Of a stretch of 64,000 nt of DNA, positions 7,973-16,708 are shown piece after piece. Position 1 is the first letter of the stretch; the number at the start of each line of letters is the position of its first letter. The stretch is from NCBI GenBank assembly GCA_028820635.1, contig JAPPIG010000109.1, positions 62,001 through 126,000 of the forward strand. The letters are read 5' to 3'. Under the pieces are notes generated by a model. It did no database searches. It was not told where the DNA came from and was given only the letters and a program-made list of their open reading frames with translations. The DNA is from Candidatus Poribacteria bacterium. Lineage in GTDB: Bacteria; Poribacteria; WGA-4E; WGA-3G. Made by a program: the position numbers and the translations under genes.

Positions 7973-10016
7973 ATCTAACCCAAAAACAACACCGAGTCAG
8001 AACGTAAGAGTCTATGAATTGGCCAAACGCCACGGATTAAGTAGTAAAGAACTTATCGCGGCACTGGAAGAATTAGGCGTTCCCGTTAAAAATCATATGA
8101 GTACTTTGGATCCGGAGACAATTATGTTAGTTGAATCCGAATTAGATCCACAACAAAAAATAAGTGCAGAAGAAAAAAAAGAAGTTGATATTGAACCTGA
8201 AATAGAAGTTGAGGCAACACTTGAAGAAGAAGAAGAGATTAAATCTGAGATAGAAGAAGAACCAACCGATGCTCCCTTACGGGTTCAGGAAGGCGTGACA
8301 GTCGGCACATTAGCGTCAATATTGAATTTACAATCAACCCAATTGATTATGCAGTTGATGAAATTAAAGGTGATGGCATCTGTTAACCAAAGTTTAGACT
8401 ATCAAACCTTGTTAATCTTGGGGGAACACTTCGGTTTTGAAGTTGTTCAGGAAAAGACATTAGAGGAACAACTTCTTTTAGATGAGGAGGACCCACCCGA
8501 ATCTTTGGTAGCGCGTGCACCAGTTATCACCATAATGGGACACGTTGACCACGGTAAAACCTCACTTTTGGATTCTATCCGTGAATCGAACGTGAGCGAA
8601 TCCGAAGCGGGAAATATTACACAACATATCGGTGCATACCATGTTGAATTGGAAAATGGGAACATTGTCTTTCTTGATACTCCCGGACACGCTGCATTCA
8701 CCGCAATGCGGGCGCGTGGGGCACAGGCAACAGATATCGTTGTTCTTATCGTTGCTGCTGATGATGGTGTAATGCCACAAACAATTGAGGCAATTAATCA
8801 CGCTAAAGCAGCGCAAGTACCTATTGTTGTAGCAATTAATAAAATTGATGTAACAGGCGCGCGGCCTGACTATGTCAAACAACAGTTGGTTGAAAACGAT
8901 TTGGTCCCTGAAGAATGGGGTGGGCAAACTATCTGCGTAGAGGTGTCCGCCGTAGAAGGCACAGGCATAGAATTGTTGTTGGAGATGCTTCTGCTTGAAG
9001 CGGCGCTACTTGAGTTAAAAGCGAATCCAGATAAATCAGCTCGCGGGGTTGTTATTGAAGCACAAGTTGATAAAGGTCGTGGGGCGGTTGCAACCGTTTT
9101 AGTCCAAAGCGGTACTCTGAGTGTTGGTGACGCGTTTGTTTCTGGTCGCTATTCTGGCAGAGTTAGAGCCATGATGAGTGATGATGGTAAACGGATCAAG
9201 ATAGCCAGACCATCTACCCCTGTTGAGGTGCTTGGGTTTACTGGGGTCCCCGAAGCAGGAGACATATTTTATGCTGTCGAATCAGAACGGGATGCTCGCG
9301 CTATTGGCGAAGAACGACAGGATAAACACCGTATGTCCAAACTTGGCACACATAGCCATGTAAGCCTTGATGACCTATTCCAACAGATTCAAGAAGGCGA
9401 CATCAAGGAATTGAACGTCATTGTTAAGGGTGATGTGCAAGGTTCAGTACAAGCTATATCGGAATCTTTGTTGAAATTGAGCACAGGTGAAGTCAAGATA
9501 AATATTATTCACGAAGCCACTGGCGGTATTACAGAGACTGATATTTTGCTTGCTTCTGCATCTGATGCTATTGTAGTCGGATTTAACGTACACCCAACCA
9601 CGGAAGCGGTCAAAGCTACGGAAGCGGAAGGGATTGATGTTCGAACCTATACGGTTATTTATGACATCATCTCTGATATCCGCGCAGCAATGGAAGGTTT
9701 GTTAGATCCAGAGGTTAGAGAAGTAATTATTGGACGTGCCGAAGTGAGAGAAATCTTTAAAGTACCGCGTCTTGGATCAGTTGCTGGTAGTTATGTCAAT
9801 TGGGGCAGGATTACATTTAACCAACCCCTTCGTGTGTTGCGCGAAAACCGATTAATTTACGAAGGTAAGGTCGACTCACTCAGACGTTTCAAAGACAACG
9901 TCAACGAAGTACAAGCAAATTACGAATGTGGTATCGGTATTGACGAATTTGACGACATAAAAGTTGGAGATGTGTTAGAATGTTACGTCCACGAACAAGT
10001 GGCGCGGACTCTCTAA
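7944..10016 (+). CDS. infB: Translation initiation factor IF-2
   Basis: A 690-residue GTPase that places initiator tRNA on the 30S subunit. It opens with an IF2_N helical module ([20 protein letters not shown]). A short acidic linker and a second IF2_N-like module (about 110-165) follow. The G domain shows GHVDHGKT (about 199-206), DTPGHAAF (about 245), NKID (about 298) and the SAVEG loop. Domains II, III and C2 complete the protein. The linker is short compared with enterobacterial IF-2. AAGGAG lies about 10 bases before the ATG, inside ylxR. Confidence 0.97.
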   Translation: MKKTRQQAAESNPKTTPSQNVRVYELAKRHGLSSKELIAALEELGVPVKNHMSTLDPETIMLVESELDPQQKISAEEKKEVDIEPEIEVEATLEEEEEIKSEIEEEPTDAPLRVQEGVTVGTLASILNLQSTQLIMQLMKLKVMASVNQSLDYQTLLILGEHFGFEVVQEKTLEEQLLLDEEDPPESLVARAPVITIMGHVDHGKTSLLDSIRESNVSESEAGNITQHIGAYHVELENGNIVFLDTPGHAAFTAMRARGAQATDIVVLIVAADDGVMPQTIEAINHAKAAQVPIVVAINKIDVTGARPDYVKQQLVENDLVPEEWGGQTICVEVSAVEGTGIELLLEMLLLEAALLELKANPDKSARGVVIEAQVDKGRGAVATVLVQSGTLSVGDAFVSGRYSGRVRAMMSDDGKRIKIARPSTPVEVLGFTGVPEAGDIFYAVESERDARAIGEERQDKHRMSKLGTHSHVSLDDLFQQIQEGDIKELNVIVKGDVQGSVQAISESLLKLSTGEVKINIIHEATGGITETDILLASASDAIVVGFNVHPTTEAVKATEAEGIDVRTYTVIYDIISDIRAAMEGLLDPEVREVIIGRAEVREIFKVPRLGSVAGSYVNWGRITFNQPLRVLRENRLIYEGKVDSLRRFKDNVNEVQANYECGIGIDEFDDIKVGDVLECYVHEQVARTL

Positions 10017-10306
10017 AAACAGTGTGATAGAGAACAGATTGATTTGAGCATACTGCTCCTTGACCACATAAGTCTGGTTTCAATGTCTTCATGCGTAATC
10101 CTTGCTTGGAACGAATTTACACCATAACAGTTTGTCATCGTTGTTGTTCTCATCCAAAATACCTACAATATATAATTCCTGCGATAGTTTCACGTCTTAC
10201 TAAATTCTTTTTATTCGTATCTTAAAGTTCATTTCAAGCGTTTTTAAGGATTGATAATTCAAAATCAATCAATTAGAATATTAAGCTTATTCGCTAAACA
10301 TCTGAT

Positions 10307-11011
10307 ATGTCTACAAACAATGTTTTTTCTACTGAGCGGGAAGTACAAGCCCCACCTATCACCTTACCTGATTCTCTAAAACCTAATTCACGGTTGAAGA
10401 TGGATGGTTTGACGTTCTTATCTTATCTACCAAAGGAATCCGTGCCGGTAGCGTTTCTTGATCCACAGTATAGAGGTGTGCTGGACAAGATGAATTACGG
10501 CAATGAAGGGAAAAGTCGAGAAAAACGTAGATGCTCATTGATTCAAATGACAGAAGCGATAATTGAGGATTTTATTCAAGGGATTAACGATGTTCTTATC
10601 CCGTCTGGACATCTGTTTCTGTGGATTGACAAGTTTCATCTTTGCCAAGGTTTTAGCAATTGGTTTAATGGAACGCAGTTAGAAGTCGTGGATTTAATTG
10701 TTTGGGATAAGGAAAGAATTGGGATGGGATATAGAAGTAGGCGGGTGAGTGAGTATTGCGTCGTTTTTCAGAAGCAACCTAAAAGGGCTAAAGGTGTATG
10801 GAAAATACATAACATTCCTGATGTTTGGCGAGAGCGAAAAGAGGCAAAAGATCACCCACATCAAAAACCACTGAAATTACAAGCAGAACTTATTGCAGCT
10901 GTCACCAATGAAGGTGATTATGTGATTGATCCAGCCGCAGGTTCATTTTCTGTGATGAAAGCAGCGCACCTACAAAATAGAAATTTTATCGGTTGTGATT
11001 TGGATGGGTAA
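10307..11011 (+). CDS. Orphan site-specific DNA methyltransferase (beta-type, N6-A or N4-C)
   Basis: A 234-residue SAM-dependent DNA methyltransferase. The catalytic motif IV comes first as FLDPQYRG (about residues 51-57, a Q in place of the usual second P of DPPY). The SAM-binding motif I follows near the C-terminus as DPAAGSFSV (about 207-215), preceded by HPHQKP. This order is that of the beta class. No restriction enzyme is next to it. It interrupts the conserved infB-ylxP-rbfA order and is flanked by gaps of 290 and 81 bases, whereas neighbouring genes are tightly packed, so later insertion is likely. No clear Shine-Dalgarno precedes the ATG. Confidence 0.8.
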   Translation: MSTNNVFSTEREVQAPPITLPDSLKPNSRLKMDGLTFLSYLPKESVPVAFLDPQYRGVLDKMNYGNEGKSREKRRCSLIQMTEAIIEDFIQGINDVLIPSGHLFLWIDKFHLCQGFSNWFNGTQLEVVDLIVWDKERIGMGYRSRRVSEYCVVFQKQPKRAKGVWKIHNIPDVWRERKEAKDHPHQKPLKLQAELIAAVTNEGDYVIDPAAGSFSVMKAAHLQNRNFIGCDLDG

Positions 11012-11092
11012 TGTAAGTATGTAGAGGATTTGTTTATACGACGAACACGAGAGTTAACAAGAATATATCACTTGAGAAAATAGACAATAGAG

Positions 11093-11377
11093 ATGCACAT
11101 CGGTGTTTGTAAAATAAAGTTATATCTACCAGAAAGCCAGTCTCTTAAGGAGAAACGTAGGGTAATCAAAAGTATAATTGCGCGACTCAAAAACCGATTT
11201 AATGTCGCAATTGCCGAAATAGAAGCACAAGACATACATCAATCTGCAGTTTTAGGAGCAGTCACGGTAGCGAATGAAGTCAAATTTGTAGATAAAATTT
11301 TAGCACAGTGTGTTAAATTCATTGAGGAAAACTCATCAGTTGTTTTAATTGATTATGAGACAGAATTTTTCTTTTAG
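11093..11377 (+). CDS. ylxP: YlxP-like protein (DUF503)
   Basis: A 94-residue protein of the DUF503 family, whose members sit next to infB and rbfA in many genomes. The family hallmarks are visible: an N-terminal MHIGVCKIKLYLPESQSLKEKR, then SIIARLKNRFNVAIAE and a closing short strand ending in ETEFFF. Function is unproven, although links to ribosome assembly are assumed from the neighbourhood. Confidence 0.88.
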   Translation: MHIGVCKIKLYLPESQSLKEKRRVIKSIIARLKNRFNVAIAEIEAQDIHQSAVLGAVTVANEVKFVDKILAQCVKFIEENSSVVLIDYETEFFF

Positions 11378-11415
11378 AAAAATAAATATACTTGATGAAC
11401 AGGAGGTCAGTGGAC

Positions 11416-11799
11416 ATGTTAGAAAATAGAAGACAGGACCGAGTTGGGGCTCTTATTCAGAGGGAATTAGGGGAGATTATTCACCGTGTTGTAAAAGATC
11501 CGCGTGTCGCCTTTTGCACTGTTACCCATGTAGACGTGTCTTCTGACCTTAAATATGTAGATGTGAAGGTGAGTGTTATCGGTGATTTAGAACAGAAGGA
11601 AGCAACCCTTGCAGGACTTAAAAGTGCTGCGGGGTTTATTAGACGTGAGATTAGTCGGCGTTTAGCACTTAGATATTCGCCTGAATTGCGGTTTAGTTTA
11701 GATGATTCGGTAGACCATGTTATGAAAATAGATGGACTTCTCAAAAGAATTGAGACTGAAGAAGAAGTGCCAGAAAATTCAGCACAAGATATTATCTGA
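11416..11799 (+). CDS. rbfA: Ribosome-binding factor A
   Basis: A 127-residue KH-fold protein for late 30S maturation and cold adaptation. Typical segments are RVGALIQRELGEIIH, DPRVAFCTVTHVDVSSDLKYVDVKVSV and the C-terminal helix region RYSPELRFSLDDSVDH. The ATG at 11416 is chosen because AGGAGG ends 9 bases before it; a further upstream TTG at 11392 has no such site. The stop is one base from the next ATG, so nrnA is translationally linked. Confidence 0.93.
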   Translation: MLENRRQDRVGALIQRELGEIIHRVVKDPRVAFCTVTHVDVSSDLKYVDVKVSVIGDLEQKEATLAGLKSAAGFIRREISRRLALRYSPELRFSLDDSVDHVMKIDGLLKRIETEEEVPENSAQDII

Positions 11800-11800
11800 G

Positions 11801-12781
11801 ATGTATAGTTTCCGAGCGCTCCTAACCCTATTTGAACAATATCAGACGTTTGCAATTTCTACACATGTTAATCCGGATGGTGACGCAATAGGTTCCGAAT
11901 TAGCGCTGTACCTATTTCTGGAAAAGTTAGGGAAGACCGTAAAAATCTATAATACAGATTTGGTTCCGAAAAAGTACCAGTTCCTTCCATATTGGGAAAA
12001 CATTGAGAATGCCAAAGCGTCTACAGATTTTTGTCCGGAAGTATTAGTTATTTTAGATGCAAGTTCACGAGAACGGATAGGACCTTTTCTGAGTAGACGG
12101 TTGATTCCAACACATGCTGTCGTAAATATTGACCATCACATTACTGCAAAGGAATTCGGAGACTACAACCTGATTGTCCCTACTGCTTCATCAACAGCAG
12201 AGATTATTTACAAGTTTATTAAATCCACACAGATACCGATTGATAAGGCATCTGCATTGTGTCTATATACTGGGTTAATGTTTGATACAGGTTGTTTTCG
12301 CTATAGCAATGCAACACCAGAAACCCATCGAATAGCGGCGGATTTAATAGAGATCGGTGACTTCGCCCCAGATGAAATTTATCGCCAAGTTTATGAGCAT
12401 GTGCCACTGGGAAAGATTCACTTGTTGGGACAAACGCTGCAAACCTTAGAACATACTCCTGATAACAAGATAGCTTGGGTTTTGGTTACGCAATCAATGC
12501 TGAATGAAACCCAGACAACATTGGATGATGTAGAAGGTTTTGTCAATCAGATTCAAGCAATTGAAAGTGTTGAAGTTGCAATTTGTGTTTGTGAGTTGCC
12601 AGATGGTAATACCAAGGTAAGTCTACGCAGTGAAGGCAGTGTTGATGTTGCTGCACTTGCAGCGGAATTTGGTGGTGGCGGGCATGAACGCGCTTCAGGG
12701 TGTCGTATCAATCTACCATGTGCTTCTGCTATAAAGGAACTTGTGGCAACCGCTAAACGACATATTCAAGAAATTTGTTGA
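11801..12781 (+). CDS. nrnA: NrnA-type DHH nuclease (nanoRNase / pAp phosphatase)
   Basis: A 326-residue DHH/DHHA1 phosphoesterase. Metal ligands are in THVNPDGDAIGS (residues 21-32), DASSRERIG and the name-giving NIDHH motif near residue 110. The C-terminal DHHA1 domain ends in GGGGHERASG (about 296-305), which binds substrate. It degrades very short RNAs and dephosphorylates pAp in related bacteria. In many genomes the order is rbfA-nrnA-truB-ribF; here truB is absent. The ATG at 11801 follows the rbfA stop directly. Confidence 0.92.
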   Translation: MYSFRALLTLFEQYQTFAISTHVNPDGDAIGSELALYLFLEKLGKTVKIYNTDLVPKKYQFLPYWENIENAKASTDFCPEVLVILDASSRERIGPFLSRRLIPTHAVVNIDHHITAKEFGDYNLIVPTASSTAEIIYKFIKSTQIPIDKASALCLYTGLMFDTGCFRYSNATPETHRIAADLIEIGDFAPDEIYRQVYEHVPLGKIHLLGQTLQTLEHTPDNKIAWVLVTQSMLNETQTTLDDVEGFVNQIQAIESVEVAICVCELPDGNTKVSLRSEGSVDVAALAAEFGGGGHERASGCRINLPCASAIKELVATAKRHIQEIC

Positions 12782-12865
12782 TATTTGTAGTGTTCGTCCA
12801 TAAATACACTACGCCTACTCCGCAAAGTGTATTACTGAGGAAGTAACAATTAGTGGAGAAAAACT

Positions 12866-13807
12866 TTGCAAACTTATTATAATTTGGAATCTATTCCTGA
12901 ATTGACACAGGATTCAGTTGTTACGTTTGGTGTATTTGACGGATTGCATATCGGTCACCAAGATGTTCTTGAAACAGTTCGTGCCCGTGCTGATGCCGAT
13001 GAACTTGTAAGTATTCTCTTTGGGTTCTATCCACATCCTTTGACTTTCCTTGCACCAGAAAAATGTCCACCCGTTTTAATGTGTTTGCCAAAACGCATCG
13101 AAATTCTGAAACAAATCGGGATTGATATTGCAATTTTTGTTAATTTCAATGAACAGATCGCTTCAATGCCGCCAAATACCTTTGTAAATAATGTCTTACT
13201 TGAGTTGTGCCGCGCTAAACATGTTATTGTTGGTTACGCCTGCCAATTTGGAAAAGATAGGGAAGGTAATGCGGCGTTTTTGGAATCTATGGGGCAAGAG
13301 TCCCAATTTGGAGTTACAGTTGTTCCACCGACTCAACTAAACGGTTTGCCGGTGCATAGCACGCGCATCAGGCAAGCAATTGCAAGGGGAGATCTTTGCT
13401 TAGCATCGCAGCTTTTAGGAAGGATCTATTCTTTGAGTGGCACCATTATACGGGGTGACGGGCGCGGTAGACAACTCGGTTTTCCAACAGCGAATATTGA
13501 ACCAGGTGAGCAACTCTGTCCTCCGAACGGGGTTTACGCAATTCGTGCGAAATTAGCGGATCGCTGGTTAGATGGTGTGGTGAACATTGGAATTCGTCCT
13601 ACATTTAATGGGACAAAATTCCAAGTAGAGAGCCATTTTTTTGAATTTGATGAAGTCATATATGGTGAATCTGTCGAAATATTCTTCGTTGAAAAAATTC
13701 GCAGTGAACGCAAATTCTCAAATATGCGTGCTTTAGTACAGCAGATTCAAAGAGATATTACTGTTGCTGAAGAAATTCTTGCACAACAACCTAAGGTAAA
13801 TTTATAA
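12866..13807 (+). CDS. ribF: Bifunctional riboflavin kinase / FAD synthetase
   Basis: A 313-residue enzyme making FMN and FAD. The adenylyltransferase half begins with VTFGVFDGLHIGH (about residues 19-31) and contains STRIRQAIARGD. The riboflavin kinase half begins with GDGRGRQLGFPTANIEP (about 195-211) and ends with ERKFSNMRALVQQIQRD. Translation starts at TTG 12866, with GGAG 8 bases upstream; no nearby ATG is in frame. It closes the translation operon. Confidence 0.93.
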   Translation: MQTYYNLESIPELTQDSVVTFGVFDGLHIGHQDVLETVRARADADELVSILFGFYPHPLTFLAPEKCPPVLMCLPKRIEILKQIGIDIAIFVNFNEQIASMPPNTFVNNVLLELCRAKHVIVGYACQFGKDREGNAAFLESMGQESQFGVTVVPPTQLNGLPVHSTRIRQAIARGDLCLASQLLGRIYSLSGTIIRGDGRGRQLGFPTANIEPGEQLCPPNGVYAIRAKLADRWLDGVVNIGIRPTFNGTKFQVESHFFEFDEVIYGESVEIFFVEKIRSERKFSNMRALVQQIQRDITVAEEILAQQPKVNL

Positions 13808-13829
13808 TAATCTGAAAATACAACTATTT

Positions 13830-14465
13830 TTAGAGTCTATTTCCTACCCATAGAACCCCTCTACGTATAACTTCCTGAAAACTCGGATTTTCAAGCACAA
13901 CCATATCGTGTCCTAACGCGAAATAAAATACTCTACCCTCGCCATACTTATGGTGGAATGCCATAACATGAGTTTCATCCTTCGTGTGATCATACGCGTG
14001 CATCAGATGGTGTGAAGTATCAGGATTGTGTTTCAGATAGTAGAGTTCATCTGTCACCTCAAAATCAGTTAATCCAGTGGAAATCGGATGTTCAGAGTCG
14101 CCTACGTTAACTGTGAAGTCCATATAAGGGCTATGCCCATTGAAAAATCCATTGAGCATACTGTGGTAGTCTTCAGATTCTCGGAAGGAAGCCGCTGCCG
14201 TGTGTAGTCCAAAAAATCCTCCTCCCGAACGGATATAGTTAAGCAAACCTGTTTCTTGTGCCGCTGTAAGTTCTCCTACATCGGTATAGAAAAGCACAGT
14301 ATTATACACATCCAGACCATCGGCAAGCACATCATAATCTCGTGAGAAATCGGCTTCAATGTTTTCGGCGTCATTGAGCATTGTTGTTAAGTACTGTCCG
14401 TTTCCCTCATGATCATGATAAATACCTTCTGTTCCGACAAATATAAGTGATTTAAGAGTTTCCAT
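13830..14465 (-). CDS. ThuA-like domain protein
   Basis: A 211-residue protein of the ThuA family, whose fold resembles class I glutamine amidotransferases. Visible landmarks are the N-terminal LIFVGTEGIYHDHEG, a central SGGGFFGLHTAAASF, then FFNGHSPYMDFTVNV and the C-terminal GEGRVFYFALGHD. Members are found in sugar catabolism, but the reaction is not settled. GGAGG lies 5 bases before the ATG. It follows the alcohol dehydrogenase gene by 10 bases on the same strand, so the two should be one operon. Confidence 0.85.
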   Translation of the reverse strand: METLKSLIFVGTEGIYHDHEGNGQYLTTMLNDAENIEADFSRDYDVLADGLDVYNTVLFYTDVGELTAAQETGLLNYIRSGGGFFGLHTAAASFRESEDYHSMLNGFFNGHSPYMDFTVNVGDSEHPISTGLTDFEVTDELYYLKHNPDTSHHLMHAYDHTKDETHVMAFHHKYGEGRVFYFALGHDMVVLENPSFQEVIRRGVLWVGNRL

Positions 14466-14475
14466 TCTACCTCCG

Positions 14476-15507
14476 TTAATTGTTTGGCATCACGAGAACT
14501 TTTACGGAACCGTGTTCATCACGGCCGGCTGCAACTGCAAATGCTCGCGTAATATCATCCAAGTTAAATTGGTGTGTAACCAATGGACTTGGATCAAGTT
14601 TGCCCGCAGCGAGCAGGTCAATTGCGATTTGAAACTCAGTTTTACCGCCGCGCCTGCCGTAACAAAATGACCATATTATCGTCAGTTCCCTGCTTCGAGC
14701 AAACCTTTCTGAAAAGGTGAGTGGAGCGCCATGTCCACCTACCATGCAGACGCGTCCGCGTTTTGTTGCTATCTGCGTAGCCTGTTCCAACGTATTTGCC
14801 TTGCCTCCGACCGCTTCAAAGACGACATCAGCCCCCCGCCCATTACTCCAATCCATAACTGCTTCCACAGCATCGGTCTTATCTACATTAATTGGTACAG
14901 CATCAACCGCCTCGTGCGCAATTTGTATCGGTGCATCCGGTTTACCTAAAACAGCGATGGATGTTGCCCCCGCAATATCCGCTACCTGTGCGATTGTCAA
15001 ACCAACTGGACCGCTTCCAATAATGGCAACGCGATCACCAGGTGACACCGTTGCTCTATTAACAGCATGCACTGCAACAGCGTATACCTCTGCTAACGCA
15101 CCGCCTTCAGCAGAAACACTATCAGGAAGAACGTAGGCATTTGAGGTGCGCGCAACCATAAACTCAGCGAAACCGCCACCAGCATGCCGTAAATTTGCGC
15201 AGATGTTGTAATAACCGTTGTAGCATTCCGGACATTTGTTGCATGGACTGATTGGCTCAATTGCGACACGCTCCCCTGTTGTATGTTCGGCTACATCTTT
15301 TCCTATTTCAACAATTTGTCCCGCTAATTCATGTCCACCGATACGCGGTGATAAAGGTTTGTCTGGCTGATGGTGATAACCGTGTAGATCGCTACCACAG
15401 ATACCAGCTGCTTCTACCTTTACCAATACCTGCTCTGCTGCAGGCGTTGGGTCAGGGACTGTTTCAACTCTAATATCTTTTCCACCGTAAAATTGTGCTG
15501 CTTTCAT
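14476..15507 (-). CDS. Zinc-dependent MDR alcohol dehydrogenase (polyol/threonine dehydrogenase-like)
   Basis: About 343 residues. Catalytic zinc ligands are in AGICGSDLHGYH and GGHELAG; the structural zinc site is CNKCPECYNGYYNIC. The NAD(P) fold shows VAIIGSGPVGLTIAQVA. This is the sorbitol/threonine dehydrogenase branch of medium-chain dehydrogenases; the true polyol substrate is not visible. The ATG at 15507 has GAGGG 5 bases upstream. It is the first gene of a pair with the ThuA-like protein, which supports a role in sugar or polyol breakdown. Confidence 0.88.
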   Translation of the reverse strand: MKAAQFYGGKDIRVETVPDPTPAAEQVLVKVEAAGICGSDLHGYHHQPDKPLSPRIGGHELAGQIVEIGKDVAEHTTGERVAIEPISPCNKCPECYNGYYNICANLRHAGGGFAEFMVARTSNAYVLPDSVSAEGGALAEVYAVAVHAVNRATVSPGDRVAIIGSGPVGLTIAQVADIAGATSIAVLGKPDAPIQIAHEAVDAVPINVDKTDAVEAVMDWSNGRGADVVFEAVGGKANTLEQATQIATKRGRVCMVGGHGAPLTFSERFARSRELTIIWSFCYGRRGGKTEFQIAIDLLAAGKLDPSPLVTHQFNLDDITRAFAVAAGRDEHGSVKVLVMPNN

Positions 15508-15630
15508 ATTTACCCTCACATGCACATGTGCAAAAAGTCTGTTTTAAAACATAGCGTAGGTGTAAGATCACGTCAAAGGTTATCCATTTTTATTCTGTGT
15601 TCAATTCTTCTGATCTTGTTACAAAATCTA

Positions 15631-16251
15631 TCAGCTACGTTTGATGTACTGCCATCCGTCAATAAGTACGGGAAATCCTCGAATGAGGCACATCGCGACA
15701 GCAACATAGGCAATGATTACAGACACCAATGAAAATGTATCAATGACAGTGGTATTAATGAATGGAATATTCAGGGTGGTATTCTCGGGCCTGAGTAAAT
15801 CGACAATAGGGAGGAAAATGAACACCAGCGTTTTGGCAAATCCATATAACCCACGAGAGAATCGAGAACTCGTCAATGCTCGTGTCCAAGCCGCTGACAT
15901 CATTTCAAATGGGGTTTTTCCATCTGTAAGTGCAAAACCACGGATACCGTCAGTTAGAATTCCGCGCGTCACAACCACTATAGGCATCCAATATGGAATA
16001 AAATCAATAATAAATGCAAAGTAAATCCAGAATACATTTTCAACAATCCTGTCAGCAGCAATATCAAAGACAGCACCGAATTTTGAGGTTTGGTTATGTT
16101 TGCGAGCAACAATACCGTCAACAGAATCAAGTATAAAAATAATAAGGATGGTTATAATGCACGCAATATCTATATAGGGATGTCGTCTGAAGATAGCGAT
16201 AACAGTAAAGGTTAAAAAGAGACGGAAAAGCGTTATTGCGTTTGCTGTCAT
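15631..16251 (-). CDS. CDP-alcohol phosphatidyltransferase family protein
   Basis: A 206-residue membrane enzyme with about five hydrophobic helices. The complete family signature D-x2-DG-x2-AR-x8-G-x3-D-x3-D is present as DSVDGIVARKHNQTSKFG followed by AVFDIAAD (about residues 42-67), so it should be catalytically competent. It transfers a phosphoalcohol from a CDP-linked donor; glycerophosphate or inositol acceptors are both possible. GGAG lies about 12 bases before the ATG. It stands alone on its strand. Confidence 0.88.
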   Translation of the reverse strand: MTANAITLFRLFLTFTVIAIFRRHPYIDIACIITILIIFILDSVDGIVARKHNQTSKFGAVFDIAADRIVENVFWIYFAFIIDFIPYWMPIVVVTRGILTDGIRGFALTDGKTPFEMMSAAWTRALTSSRFSRGLYGFAKTLVFIFLPIVDLLRPENTTLNIPFINTTVIDTFSLVSVIIAYVAVAMCLIRGFPVLIDGWQYIKRS

Positions 16252-16708
16252 GCGGACTCATTCTCCAGATTCTGTTTCAGGATAATCAAATAATAGTAGA
16301 TTCTATTCTTCTCACAGACTCATTGATCAATCTATATGTGCCAAATTGAGAAGACCGTGCTTCGTAGCGGTATTTGTCTTTCTATGGATATATTAGCAGA
16401 ATTTCCTTTGAATATCAAGTAATTTTACGGAGTTATATGTTTTGTTTAGATGGGATATTTATTTCTAAAATTAAATGTGTTAGCATTTTCACATTTCTTA
16501 AGCGAGGGTGTGTAAAGTTTAGGTTACAAGGTTATGCTGCTTGTGTGAGTTGATTCCAATATCGGTTTCACGCACTATTTTTCATTACGCACCGTAAGGA
16601 GAGCAAGGCATTGATACCTTCTCTTTCCATCTCATAGATGCTCGCTTGCACCTTTGTCCCACGATTGAATTCGCACCTACGGTTGGAAAATAGAGACTTA
16701 CGATAAAT
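16252..16708. other. Gene-free spacer
   Basis: I see no gene, tRNA or strong hairpin in these 457 bases. The 3' part contains CGCACCTACGGTTGG near 16667, a fragment resembling the palindrome at 42305-42403, so decayed repeat sequence may be present. Confidence 0.4.
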
